Shown: positions 11,141 to 22,323, counted from the first letter of the stretch. The stretch: 64,000 bases of DNA from Henricia sp. BOLD:AAB3569 (GCA_037783545.1 JBBELK010000837.1:62001-126000), one strand, 5' to 3'. Translations and numbers: made by a program. Notes: generated from the sequence alone by a model not told the origin.

Positions 11141-12015
11141 GTTGTTCTCCCCTTCCCCAACTTGCCCCAATATGAAAAGCTAAACGTGGGGCATCTGCTG
11201 ACCAATGATTGACGTTTTCACATCGTAATAAATGACACTTTATTCATACATTAAATTTCTGTGTTTAATTTGTGGTAACCCTTATTCAATATTTATCCAC
11301 ACTAATCTGATTCAGTGGAACAGCAATGTGCTTGGCAAAGACCACTGTCCTCATCATGATTTGAGAAGACAGGCAAGGCCTTTAATCCTTTACAACCCCT
11401 CAAAGGGACACACCGGCTTACTGTTTACATAATGTAGCAATCTAGCATAATTTTTCGATGGTCGTTGTGAAAACAAATTATCAAAATGTCACGTAATTAA
11501 CTAGAAATGTTTAAAATTAACAAAAGAGACGAGTGTTGGGCTATACGCTTTACCAGCCGTCGCGATGTATTATGTATCATGTGTTTGTAAATAAATGTGG
11601 CGTTCGATATGGGTTGACACGTGTTTAACCTCGATTCCTTGTTTTCCCTGACTCATCACACCTTACATGATCTCTGAGCTGAGGTCAGCGCTGACTCGAG
11701 GAAGCAACTCGAACGCAACGTTTTGGTGTCTTTAGCGCCCTCAATAAGCCTATGCTTTTTTTTCTTTGGATATTATTTATCGCCGCGAACGCGAAGCGAA
11801 GACACGAAAATCTGAGATATTCTCTCGTCCATATCAACACCAATGCAGAAACCCTCCTTATGAAAGCTGTTGGCAGATTTGTGTACAAATTGGAAAATAC
11901 GGTATGTACATAGTGTTCGTAGGACATTATTTTCCAACAAGAGAAACCAACCGCGAATGACAAAAGCAACTCGCACCTCGCGCTGGTTTCTACGGCTGGA
12001 AATACAACTAACTCA
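11141..12015. other. Unit B interior, no gene recognised
   Basis: AT-rich sequence shared with the other units. A G+C-richer stretch near 11680-11800 contains CGCGAACGCGAAGCGAAG. Short open frames on both strands (for example 11685-11969 minus) have no recognisable domain and lie in repeated DNA. Confidence 0.45.
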
Positions 12016-12072
12016 CAAGACCACGTGACCTTTCGGAACCAGAATCTGGTTCCGAAAAGTCACGTGACCTTG
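12016..12072. repeat. Near-perfect 57-bp palindrome, unit B
   Basis: Same palindrome as at 5400-5456, identical in this copy. CACGTG lies in each arm and GGAACCAGA/TCTGGTTCC at the centre. Confidence 0.85.
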
Positions 12073-13013
12073 AATTTTGGAAACGTTCTCAAAAACGGCC
12101 AAATTCGACGGCGTCTTTTCAGGATATATCTAATTTACTCTGGAAAGCGCTTCAGAATAATGAATGGGTCTATTTCGAGCCCAGAATAGCCCAACAAAGC
12201 CGGTGTGTCCCTTTAAGGAATATAAAGCATGCTCTGACAGAACAACAAGGACAGATACAACACAGTGTTTATGGTTTGTGTGCAAACTTTGAGAAACTTT
12301 AAGAAACGCCTGTAGCCAATCAAGTAGGTGGATTTTTGCGCATGCTTACTTAGCGTTACTTTTTAACACCAGTAAAATTGACACCAAGATATTCAATAAG
12401 ATTTAAATAATTTGGTGTTACTTTAACACCAAAAGATTCACTTCAGGTTTTACACCAAGTTTGTATTAGTCTTGGCCCAAAACTATTCTAGTCAATATTG
12501 GTTTGTGTACGCGTTGGCCATTCCCGGTAGTGCGCCCTCTTGCAGCAGTAACAGACCAGCCCTACGTTTGTATCAGCATTTTAATACCGGAGTTGTTGCA
12601 GTGCAGGTGGAAAGAAAAACAAGAGTTACGTATACTGTATTCCTGACTAACAAGATGGAAATGACCTATATAGTGCTAGCTACCAAAGAAGGAACATGCT
12701 CCAAAAAGTGTAAATCAAGCATTTCTGCAGCACGTTGGTTAACGTTTATCCATTTGCGGAAAACTTGTTTGTGCTGCTATGTTATATAATAGTTTTGCCA
12801 ATGTTAGCAAAATCAGGAAATGCATTTGGAACAACTCCCTCACGAGAAGTGTGGAAAGAACACTTACATAAACATGCTCGTAAGCAATTATTTCAACTGA
12901 GCCTTCTGGTCAAATTCAGTACGATATTATTGCTGTGTATTATTTGCAAGGACACTGAAAATTAAAGCAAAAGGCCCATTTCATTCATCTTAACATAAAT
13001 ACAAAAACCTTTT
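12073..13013. other. Right part of unit B, no gene recognised
   Basis: Contains the TTAACACCA cluster (about 12357-12465) and AT-rich sequence up to the unit junction. A 105-codon open frame (12472-12789) is nearly the same in units A and B, but in unit C it is cut by small changes and by the 426-bp insertion. It has no recognisable domain, so I do not call a gene. Confidence 0.45.
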
Positions 13014-13076
13014 ATAAACTTTGATAAACTTTGCATGAAGCCCGCCCTCTACAGTCTGAATACGCTCAGTATCAGG

Positions 13077-13424
13077 TAGACTGGTTCCCGTCCACATATT
13101 CCACACAGGAGAATATAAGGACAGGTAAAGGGCGCTTCATCTTGATCTGTAATTGGTCGTCTTTGCGCGTGCGCAATGTGTTTTTATATTTAAAAATTGG
13201 CCAAGCCCTTCGCTTTAGGCAATGTACTTTATTTACATAATTGGATATGTTCGACACGCACGGCCAAGTTACAAATGTCAATGCAAAATCTGCGCACTTA
13301 CTAAAAAAATAAAAATAATAATAACCACGTGACGGGCAGAATTCTGCCCGTCATGGCTGCCCTTTACCGATCCCTATATTTTCGCAATAAGCGAACCAAT
13401 CTATAGGGATCGGGAACCAATCTA
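13077..13424. mobile_element. TAGACTGG-family MITE, 348 bp (unit C)
   Basis: Same insertion as 6460-6807, with the same 9-bp duplication AGTATCAGG (13068-13076 and 13425-13433). It was duplicated with the unit, not inserted anew. Confidence 0.9.
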
Positions 13425-13940
13425 AGTATCAGGCTGAAGTCTTGACTCATGCATATGTATGTTTACCTTCGTAGTACTTTTAGTCTTGATATTTAATTTG
13501 TTTACATTAAATAATTTATTTAACAAAATGTGTAACGTATAAATCGTACTTGTGCTTGAAAATATTTTTCTTGATCAGCTAAGCAACACAAAATGAAGAA
13601 AAATTAATTATATGTACGCGTTTATGTAGATAACACACGCACGCGGATATCAAACATGGCGCCCACGACTGCGCGACGTTGTCATGGTTGTTGCGTTAGC
13701 CTACGTGCTTAAAAATGTTGATATTTTCTCACCCACAAAAAAAATGACACTTATAAATCTTACATTTATAAAAAAGTTTATAGACAAAATAAATTATTTA
13801 TTTCAATAAAAGTGATAAACTGAACTGAAAATGTGTACGTTATGTTTATCAATAAGATAAATTCTTATTCAAATGATTGAGGGCGCTAGTCATGTAAATC
13901 GAAATCGCATTATGGACGAAACCGGGCCGTTGATACTGGA

Positions 13941-14128
13941 AAATTAGTTTACAAATAATCGGTGGATTTTCGACGATATCCTCGGAAATATGCGGCCTAG
14001 AAGCGCGGGAGTTTCAGTTTCGTAATCAGAAAAATATAACGGATGTTACGATATAAAAATCTCATGACCCATAAGGTAAGTCCCGGGGAGTTATGGGTAA
14101 AAAAAGTGATCTGGTCACACTCCTTTAA
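13941..14128. repeat. Piece of a TTAA-ended MITE family, unit C
   Basis: Equivalent of 7325-7510. Here the end reads CACTCCTTTAA (TTAA at 14125-14128), the better match to the family terminus GCTCCTTTAA. The LINE linker sequence starts immediately after. Confidence 0.65.
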
Positions 14129-16221
14129 TGCTTACATATCGTTCGGGAAAAATACGCGAAGTATTTAACATCCGTAGCAGGGGACATCGGTAAAAATCCA
14201 AAGCGCTTTTGGAGTTTTATAAAGTCTCGTCGTAATCAACACTCCTTGCCGTCACTTCTTCGAAATGAGAACTCTGGACTTGAAGCAGCAGACTCCGCTG
14301 CTAAGGCATCCATCTTGATGGACAGTTTCCAGTCCGTTTATCTGCCACCCTCTCCTCAACTAGATGCTACAATGCCCACTCTCCACTCCACAAAACTAGA
14401 CATCATGCCAACGTTACGCATCACTGCATCGGATGTATTCCGCAAGCTGACTGATCCATCTAAAGCCACTGGACCGGACAATCTTTCAGGCTTTGTGCTT
14501 AAATCCTGTGCTCGTGTTCTCTGTGATCCATTAGCATATCTGTTTAAGAGAGCAAGTACGGAGGGTTGTTTTCCATCTTGTTGGAAAGTTGCTAATATCG
14601 TTCCAATACACAAATCTGGTAACAAACATAATGTCGCTAACTATAGGCCCATTTCTCTGCTTCCCCAGGTATCAAAGGTCTTTGAGAAAATCCTGTGTGA
14701 ACAGATCATGTGTCACGTCCAACCCGCTATCGCCGAGCAGCAGCATGGTTTCATCCCCGGTAGAGATTGCTCCTCTAACCTGACCTCATTGTTGCAAGAT
14801 GCTTACCATGCTGTTGAACGGAGAGAGCAGTTGGATGTTATTTACACTGACTTCTCAAGGGCCTTTGATCGAGTCAATCACGATTTTCTCTTGTATAAGC
14901 TTTCGTCCTATAATATTCATCCTGATATTCTGTCTTTGTTACGTAGTTATCTTACTTGTAGGAAACATCGAGTTATTGTTGACGGCTATTGTTCTAGCTG
15001 GAATGCAGTACCCTCTGGTGTTCCCCAAGGCTCAGTACTAGGACCGACTTTGTTCACTTTGTTTGTAAATGACATACCCCAGTGCCTTAATAATAAGTGT
15101 TTACTTTTCGCTGATGACTTGAAAGTTTTTAGTAAGGTTGGATGTCCCGCCGATGCAACTTCACTGCAAGAAGATTTGAATAGGATTATGACTTGGTCTG
15201 AAATTTGGAAATTATCTCTTAATGCCAGTAAATGCTGTGTTTTGTCACTGTCACTTAAGAAGAAACCCATCAGTATAACTTACACTCTTGGTGACAATGT
15301 ACTTAAGAGGGTAACAGTCCAAAAGGATCTCGGAATTGTTATTGATAGCAAGCTAACCTTTATTCCCCATGTTGACTCCGTAATTAAAAAGGCTAATCGT
15401 ATGTGTGGTTTAATTTGGCGTAACTTCCGCTCACTGAAAAACGAACATGTCCTCCGTACTTTATATTGCTCACTAATTAGACCCCATCTAGAGTATTGTA
15501 CAGTAGTGTTTAATTATATCTCTGCTTACCAGGCTCACAGGATTGAGAGAGTTCAGTGTCGCTTTCTCAACTTCATGCATAGGAACTTATCTACCGGTAA
15601 TGCTAATTATGTCAACATTGAATACCTTGATCTTTGTGACTTGTACAGACTCCCAACACTAAAACACAGAAGAGATGTCAATGATTGTTTGTTTTTGTAT
15701 AAACATTTCCACAACTTTTTCTCTACCACAGATTCCAACCCATTTAGCTTGCATACTCCAGCAATACGGACAAGGCATGCACACAAACACATCCTCCACG
15801 TCCCATGGAGTCGCATTGAGGTGACAAAGCGTGGCTTTATCTCAAGGATTTCGTCCACCTACAATGGGCTCCATGGGAAATGTGATGTGTTTGGTGCACC
15901 TTCTCTTAACAGGTTAACCATGCTCTTTTTAGTTAAATCTACATGTACGTAAAAATTTTGTGTAAAACATTTATTCTATTTATTTTAATTTTAATTTATT
16001 TTCTTAATTCTTATTTTGTTCAGAGTTGTTAGTTGTTGGTCATTCTTTTTGTTTAATTTGTTTAATTTGTGTATTTTTTATTTTTGTAATGCTTTAAATG
16101 CTTTATTTATGTATACAGAACTTTTACTTATAGTTATTTATGTTAATTGATCCCATTCCTGTAATTGGCGGTCCTTCCGCTGTTGGATGTGGTGAATAAA
16201 TAAATAAATAAATAAATAAAT
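14129..16221 (+). mobile_element. LINE 3' fragment, unit C copy (RT open)
   Basis: 5'-truncated LINE with an uninterrupted RT reading frame and six TAAA repeats at its 3' end. There is no endonuclease domain, so it is not autonomous. It differs from unit A by 6-bp and 13-bp losses but lacks the one-base loss shared by units A and B. Confidence 0.9.
14246..15952 (+). CDS. LINE reverse transcriptase domain (open in unit C)
   Basis: A 568-codon open frame encodes the RT part of a Jockey/CR1-group LINE polyprotein, which copies element RNA into DNA at a nicked target. Visible motifs are PSKATGPDN (residues 71-79), NYRPISLLPQ (132-141), QHGFIPGR (166-173), YTDFSRAFDRV (200-210, first catalytic Asp at 202), SGVPQGSVLGP (257-267) and FADD (288-291, the catalytic Asp pair), followed by a thumb-like region with RPHLEYC. 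The frame is open upstream of this ATG into the linker from about 14129, so the ATG is only the first in the track of a truncated polyprotein. The last 15 or so residues differ from the unit A end because of a 13-bp loss. No endonuclease domain and no promoter are seen; it is probably not expressed as a working element. Confidence 0.85.
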   Translation: MPSLLRNENSGLEAADSAAKASILMDSFQSVYLPPSPQLDATMPTLHSTKLDIMPTLRITASDVFRKLTDPSKATGPDNLSGFVLKSCARVLCDPLAYLFKRASTEGCFPSCWKVANIVPIHKSGNKHNVANYRPISLLPQVSKVFEKILCEQIMCHVQPAIAEQQHGFIPGRDCSSNLTSLLQDAYHAVERREQLDVIYTDFSRAFDRVNHDFLLYKLSSYNIHPDILSLLRSYLTCRKHRVIVDGYCSSWNAVPSGVPQGSVLGPTLFTLFVNDIPQCLNNKCLLFADDLKVFSKVGCPADATSLQEDLNRIMTWSEIWKLSLNASKCCVLSLSLKKKPISITYTLGDNVLKRVTVQKDLGIVIDSKLTFIPHVDSVIKKANRMCGLIWRNFRSLKNEHVLRTLYCSLIRPHLEYCTVVFNYISAYQAHRIERVQCRFLNFMHRNLSTGNANYVNIEYLDLCDLYRLPTLKHRRDVNDCLFLYKHFHNFFSTTDSNPFSLHTPAIRTRHAHKHILHVPWSRIEVTKRGFISRISSTYNGLHGKCDVFGAPSLNRLTMLFLVKSTCT

Positions 16222-17433
16222 ATCCAGTGCAAAAACCAAATTCAACGAATGAAATGAGTGTATACTGTGTGCGAAACCTGCCTTGCATGCTGGAAATATG
16301 TTTTTACGTCCGTTTACAAGAAAAAAGACGTGACCTGGTCCCCACCTGTCGTATTTCGCTCGCACCCAGCTCGTCCTTACAGGGCGCTGGGACGGGCTAC
16401 ATGTGACGCAAAGGTCACATACAGGCCCGCGGAGCATTGTGGGTTGCTTGCTGCCAGACGAATAATTAATAAATAGTATGCTAACGCTTATATATTCAGT
16501 GCAAAAATCAAATTTACGAATACAATTAGTGTACTGTGTGCGAGACCCACGTACGTTGTCTGCTGGAAAATTGTTTTTACGTCTGTTTATAAGAAAAATA
16601 CGTGACCTCGTGATATCACGTGTCGTATAACATTTTGGCCAATGAGGGCGGAAACAGTTAGCCCGTCCGGCAGCCATCGATATGTATACACTTGATGAAG
16701 TATGCAATAGCAGTTGGCTATACGAGAATTGAAGCCACGCCCCGGCCGCCATTGTACCCGACGAACAATGCTTGGCCTAGACTGCTCCCCGGTCCATGCG
16801 ATCGCTTGCGTTCCACTTAACACATGTAAACCATATTACAGTATGACCAGTCTAGGCAAGGCATTGTATTCGGTGGGGTACAATGGCTTCAATTTTAGAC
16901 GTCGTTGCTTCATCCAGTGTATATATATCGATGGTCCCAGCGCCCTGTAAGGGCGAGCTGCAGGGTACCAGCGAACTGTCGTATAAGATTTGGCCAATGA
17001 GGGCGCAAACAGATTAGCCCATCCCAGCGCAATGTAAGGGCGGTGGGTACGAGCGAACCTGCCATTTTGAGAATCAGTCGCTTTGACCAATCAATAAGCA
17101 GGAAAACATCCACCAATCTGGCGCCAGAGTCGTTTCGATGTTAATATCGGAGATGCCTTACAAAAGTATGTGCACTTACCCAGGGAAACATTCAATCGTT
17201 TCATGTGCTAATTTCGAAAGAATATGACGCAGTCTTTTTATGTAGTGTAAAATTAAGTTGTTGCGCCATTGACAACGGAAAATTTAGGCTATTTTTGAAA
17301 TATGTATATTTTGTTGTTTTCCACACAAATTCACAGCCGTTTTACACCAACAAATAATGCTAAATTGTCTTCATATAACCATCGACAGCAATGTGTAGTT
17401 GTCATTTTATCTAAAATCTACTACTGTAACACT
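16222..17433. repeat. Post-LINE mosaic of short repeats, unit C
   Basis: Same structure as 9597-10807: a doubled 130-bp block and an inverted CTTACAGGGCGCTGGGAC pair. The minus-strand open frame (16752 to 16138) is the counterpart of the one in unit B and has no domain. The first substitutions that set unit C apart appear near 17167. Confidence 0.6.
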
Positions 17434-17766
17434 GTAAACAGCTTTACCCAACCCTTGGGTGATATTGTGTATGTACAATTGTTGGTTAAACTCTATCAAC
17501 CAATGTTTGGGTAGATGTGCATATCCAATAGGCCTATTGCTGGTTAAATAAATTTAATTATCCAAGGTTCGAAGATTGCATAGTCAACGGTTGGTTAAAT
17601 TAATTCATCCAAGGTTTAGGTGAATGTTTATGGCCAATTGTTGGTTAAATTAAATCACCCAATGTTTGGGTAAATGTGCATGGCCTATATAATTGTTGGT
17701 TAAATTCAACCATCTAAGGTTTGGGTAAGATTGCATAGCCAATTGTTGGTAACCATTTTACCAACT
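17434..17766. repeat. TTGGTTAAA-rich imperfect tandem array, unit C
   Basis: Same array as in units A and B. At several positions it agrees with unit A against unit B, for example CAACAAATAATGC just upstream (near 17347) where unit B has CAACAAAAAATTC. Confidence 0.7.
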
Positions 17767-18643
17767 GTTGTTCTCCCCTTCCCCAACTTGCCCCAATATG
17801 AAAAGCTAAACGTGGGGCATCTGCTGACCAATGATTGACGTTTTCACATCGTAATAAATGACACTTTATTCGTACATTAAATTTTTGTGTTTAATTTGTA
17901 GTAACCCTTATTCAATATTTATCCACACTAATCTGTATCAGTGGAACAGCAATGTGCTTGGCAAAGACTATTGTCCTCATCATGATTTGGGAAGACAGGC
18001 AAGAGCCTTTAATCTTTTACAACCCCTTAAAGGGACACACCGGCTTACTGTTTACATAATGTAGCAATCTAGCATAATTTTTCGATGGTCGTTGTGAAAA
18101 CAAATTATCAAAATGTCACGTAATTAACTAGAAATGTTTAAAATTAACAAAAGAGACGAATGTTGGGCTATACGCTTTACCAGCCGTCGCGATGTATTAT
18201 GTATCATGTGTTTGTAAATAAATGTGGCGTTCGATATGGGTTGACACGTGTTTAACCTCGATTCCTTGTTTTCCCTGACTCATCACACCTTGCATGATCC
18301 CTGAGCTGAGGTCAGCGCTGACTCGAGGAAGCAACTCGAACGCAACGTTTTGGTGTCTTTAGCGCCCTCAATAGGCCTATGCTGTTTTTTCCTTCGGATA
18401 TTATTTATCGCCGCGAACGCGAAGCGAAGACACGATAATCTGAGATATTCTCTCGTCCATATCAACACCCATGGAGAAACCCTCCTTATGAAATCTGTTG
18501 GCAGATTTGTGTACAAATTGGAAAATACGGTATGTACATAGTGTTCGTAGGACATTATTTTCCAACAAGAGAAACCAACCGCAAATGACAAAAGCAACTC
18601 GCACCTCGCGCTGGTTTCTACGGCTGGAAATACAACTAACTCA

Positions 18644-18700
18644 CAAGACCACGTGACTTTTGGGAACCAGAATCTGGTTCCGAAAAGTCACGTGACCTTG
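18644..18700. repeat. 57-bp palindrome, unit C
   Basis: Same palindrome as at 5400-5456, with a few changes in the left arm (GACTTTTGGGAACC). Confidence 0.8.
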
Positions 18701-19366
18701 AATTTTGGAAACGTTCTCAAAAACGGCCAAATTTGACGGCGTCTTTTCAGGATATATCTAATTTACTCTGGAAAGCGCTTCAGAATAATGAATGGGTCTA
18801 TTTCGAGCCCAGAATAGCCCAACAAAGCCGGTGTGTCCCTTTAAGAAATATAAAGCATGCTCTGACAGAACAAGGACAGATACAACACAGTGTTTATGGT
18901 TTGTGTGCAAACGTTGAGAAACTTTAAGAAACGCCTGTAGCCAATCAAGTAGGTGGATTTTTGCGCATGCTTACTTAGCGTTACTTTTTAACACCAGTAA
19001 AATTGACACCAAGATATTCAATAAGATTGAAATAATTTGGTGTTACTTTAACACCAAAAGAATAACTTCAGGTTTTACACCAAGTTTGTATTAGTCTTGG
19101 CCCAAAACTATTCTAGTCAATATTGGTTTGTGTACGCGTTGGCCATTCCCGGTAGTGCGCCCTCTTGCAGCAGTAACAGACCAGCCCTACGTTTGTATCA
19201 CCATTTTAATACCGGAGTTGTTGCAGTGCAGGTGGAAAGAAAAACAAGAGTTACGTATACTGTATTCCTGATTAACAAGATGGAAATGACCTCTTAGTGC
19301 TAGCTACCAAAGAAGGAACATGCTCCAAAAAGTGTAAAGCAAGCATTTCTGCAGCACGTTGGTTAA

Positions 19367-19792
19367 AGTTGCACTGCCCGTGTTTGGGCCGATTTGGGCG
19401 TACAATTTTTTGTTTAAAGTTAAATAGGTATTTTTCTAGAATAGAAAAAGTTATCAGCTTTCATTTGGTACCAAGAACGTAAAAATCCGTCAAGGATTAA
19501 TGCCAGTCGATTAAAAACAAGAAATTATTAAATGGCTGGCAGGTCATTTAATCGACAGGATTATGACGTAAATGTACATGTGCGCGTACATGTGTACATT
19601 GTACACATACTATGTACATATGAGCGTACGCGCACATGTACAACATGTGAAGCACGTTTCAAGAAAAGGGCCTGTATCTCCAATTCCCGACGTCGGAAAT
19701 TTAAGTTACAGAGACGCGTAAGCTTTCTAAATTCGTTCGCTTGTGTAAATTATTTTTTTTAATCCTTTCACCGAAACACGGGCAATGCAACT
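19367..19792. mobile_element. piggyBac-like TTAA MITE, 426 bp, private to unit C
   Basis: The ends are AGTTGCACTGCCCGTGTTT and the complement of AGTTGCATTGCCCGTGTTT. Flanks are TTAA at 19363-19366 and 19793-19796. Units A and B have the unbroken site GGTTAACG here (near 6121 and 12738), so the TTAA was duplicated on insertion, as in the piggyBac superfamily (Kolobok also uses TTAA). There is no coding capacity. The same family is complete at 58072-58687 and truncated at 38534-38702. Confidence 0.92.
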
Positions 19793-20067
19793 TTAACGTT
19801 TATCCATTTAGGGAAAACTTGTTTGTGCTGCTATGTTGTATAATTGTTTTGCCAATGTTGGCAAAATCAGGAAATGTATCTGGAACAACTCCCTCACGAG
19901 AAGTGTGGAAAGAACACGTACATAAACATGCTCGTAAGCATTTATTTCAACAGCCTTCCACTGGTCAAATTCAGTAAAATATATTGCTGTGTATTATTTG
20001 CAAGGACACTGAAAATTAAAGCAAAAGGCCCATTTCATTCATCTTAACATAAATACAAAAACCTTTT

Positions 20068-21058
20068 CTACAATATGTTGTCACACTGTGTTTTTATTAT
20101 TTGCAAGTGATAAAAATAACACCACAATCCAAGCAAATGACGTCTCTGCTGCTCGACATACAGCAAGTTTTTATTATTTGGGCGAAAAGTCACTAAAAGC
20201 CAAGCAAATTAGGCCTGGGTTGCTCAACACACGTGGTGTATTAAGCAAACATTACCGGAACATGTTGATCATACCATGGACTTCTGTATTTCTGCAGCAT
20301 GTAATTGGTCACATCGGGAAATTCTATTTTTAGGTTTATTTATAATTAAAAGAGAAAACAAATACCCAAATGCCGAGCAAAAAAAAATGAGGTGTGCGCT
20401 GCTCAACACATTGGGTAATTATACAGCAAATATTTTCTGAAGCATGCTGGCCACTTCATGAACAGGGAGAGCTTACCTAAAAGTCGAGCATATTAGGCCC
20501 GAGATGCCCAACATGTTGTGTGTACGAAAATATTTCTGCCTTATGTTGGTTAAGAATTTATAAATTTGGGGGAAACATTATTTTTACCACTACATTCTGT
20601 AACAGCTAGTGTCCTCAAATGTTGGTAAAGAGCGCACATTTTAAAGGGCAATCAGAGTTTATTTCTCCGCTTTTCATGAGAATAAAAAGGTATTGTATTG
20701 ATCCTCGGTTAGTAGAAAGACAAATACGAATAAAAAATAAGAAGATTCCACCCCAGACTGTTGAAAATTAAGAACAATTGTTCATCGTAAGTTTACCTTC
20801 CATTTTATACGGACAACAGATGGAAACATGTACGTGGATCTTTGCGCAGTGAACAGCGCCCTCTGTAGTTCAGCTCCGACATTAGTCTGGTACTCGGACC
20901 AAACATTATTTGACTAGAATGAATTTAAGGTCCGGCATCCGCCAATGCCGCCATTTTGAAACAGGAGGAATTCCTCCTTTTTCCGAAGGTTCCCGAAGTT
21001 ACCCGAATGCACGTCCGGTCGTCCGGACGTTACCGTTAATCGTCGGGTACAATTCGTC
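20068..21058. other. Right flank of the array, no gene recognised
   Basis: Single-copy in this window, AT-rich up to about 20900. Near 20970 lies a small palindrome GGAGGAATTCCTCC, and near 21010 a G+C-richer stretch. I see no open frame with a known domain and no RNA gene. Confidence 0.5.
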
Positions 21059-21869
21059 ACTAGGGAGGTTTCGCAAGCCGACGGATACGCGTACGCATAC
21101 GTTTAGCTATCCGTAACCGTAGATTGGTTCCCGATCCCTATAGATTGGTTCGCTTATTGCGAAAATATAGGGATCGGTAAAGCTAAAGGGCAGCCATGAC
21201 GGGCAGAATTCTGCCCGTCACGTGGTTATTATTATTCTTTTTTGTTTAGTAAGTGCGCAGATTTTGCATTGACATTTGTAACTTGGCCGTGCGTGTCGAA
21301 CATATCCAATTATGTAAATAAAGTACATTGCCTAAAGCAAAGGGCTTGGCCAATTTTTAAATATAAAAAACACAATGCGCACGCGCAAAGACGACCAATT
21401 ACAGATCAAGATGAAGCGCCCTTTACCTGTCCTTATATTCTCCTGTGTGGAATATGTGGATGGGGACCAGTCTATCCGTAACCGTTAGTGGCATTTCTCT
21501 GGTTTCGCAACTTCAAAACTACAGCGTGTTAGCTTAACGGCGTCTATTTCCGACAGCGGGAAAACTACCCGGCACAACACGGCTTTGATACTAATTTTAC
21601 TTTCAATCCAAAGCTTTGAAATGCACAAAAAGTTCGTAGACATTCATAATTCATAACCTGGCTACGTAAACGCAACGAAAAATAAGTTAAAACACTAGAA
21701 ATCCGAAATTTCACTACGCGTTTAGTGCTTACGCATAGCGACCTCGATACGCGTGCCGTGCAAACGTAAACGCGTAGCAGATAGTGAGACGCGTATGACG
21801 TCACAACCTGTGACGTATCCGTCGCGCTATCCGTATCCGTGCGCGCGCTTGCGAAACCTCTCTATTGTT
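21059..21869. mobile_element. TIR element with AGGTTTCGCAAG ends, interrupted by a MITE
   Basis: The ends are TAGGGAGGTTTCGCAAG (21061) and the complement of TAGAGAGGTTTCGCAAG (up to about 21866). Subterminal sequence is rich in CGGATACG and CCGTAT words in both orientations. The MITE at 21120-21474 is inserted in it. I do not see a convincing target duplication. No coding capacity. Confidence 0.65.
21120..21474. mobile_element. TAGACTGG-family MITE nested in another TIR element
   Basis: Reverse-orientation relative of 6460-6807, starting TAGATTGGTTCCCGATCC and ending with the complement of TAGACTGG. It is flanked by TCCGTAACCG on both sides (21110-21119 and 21475-21484), a 10-bp target duplication made of host-element sequence. 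Confidence 0.9.
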
Positions 21870-22181
21870 TGAATTGACGTCGCGTGCACGTACGTACGCG
21901 TGCCGCTGCGTGTGTATTTATGGTGATGCCACGGATTTAAAACTACGCAGTGGCTATCAGTGGCTATAGTTACGGTAACCGTATGAATGGCTATAGTTAC
22001 AGGATTGCAACAGCAGATTTAAACTACATGTAAAATATGGAGCTCACTGGGTGATGCAGACAAGGTTTGAATTTTCTTTTTGATGCTATAGCCTACATGT
22101 ATATTAAAATGGGCATATTTAATATTTTAAGGTTAATATATTAAATTTGTATTGGTCAAATATGGAATAACCCCTTTCAAA

Positions 22182-22223
22182 TTGTTGTACCATGGAGGTC
22201 TTTTCCTACCTCCATGGTTGTAC
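22182..22223. repeat. Short hairpin GTACCATGGAGGT
   Basis: Inverted arms TTGTACCATGGAGGT and ACCTCCATGGTTGTAC are separated by about 8 bases. A single arm-like word (CTCCATGGTTGTAC) recurs near 63843. Probably a tiny foldback; no terminator role is expected in a eukaryote. Confidence 0.6.
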
Positions 22224-22323
22224 ACTCATGCCATATAGCGCGCAGCGCGCTTTGAAAATTAACGGTTATGTGCTCCTATGTGGAACAAATTTTGTGACAT
22301 CCAAACGTATCACGTGCACAGCT

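Larger units (their letters stand above)
6397..13013. repeat. Tandem array unit B (complete, 6,617 bp)
   Basis: This is the only complete copy of the unit without a private large insertion. Its boundaries come from the right end of the array. Units A and B both run through CCTTTT directly into ATAAACTTTGATAAAC (6397 and 13014), whereas unit C runs from CCTTTT into unrelated sequence after 20067. The order inside the unit is: TAGACTGG MITE (6460-6807), AT-rich spacer, piece of a TTAA MITE (7325-7510), LINE (7511-9596), mosaic repeats, TTGGTTAAA array (10808-11140), palindrome (12016-12072), TTAACACCA cluster. Confidence 0.93.
13014..20067. repeat. Tandem array unit C (last copy)
   Basis: Collinear with unit B apart from a 426-bp insertion at 19367-19792. 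The left part, up to about 17150, is nearly identical to unit B. From about 17160 to 20067 it carries clearly more substitutions and small indels than units A and B differ by. Identity stops at 20067, marking the right end of the array and one breakpoint of the original duplication. Confidence 0.93.

Noticed and set aside
12472-12789. 105-codon frame conserved between units A and B as a gene
   Set aside because: Conservation equals that of the surrounding non-coding DNA, unit C breaks it, and no domain is seen.
1-20067. Array as a large autonomous transposon (Helitron-like or other giant element)
   Set aside because: No helicase, integrase or polymerase gene other than the LINE RT, and no terminal structure of such an element at 20067.
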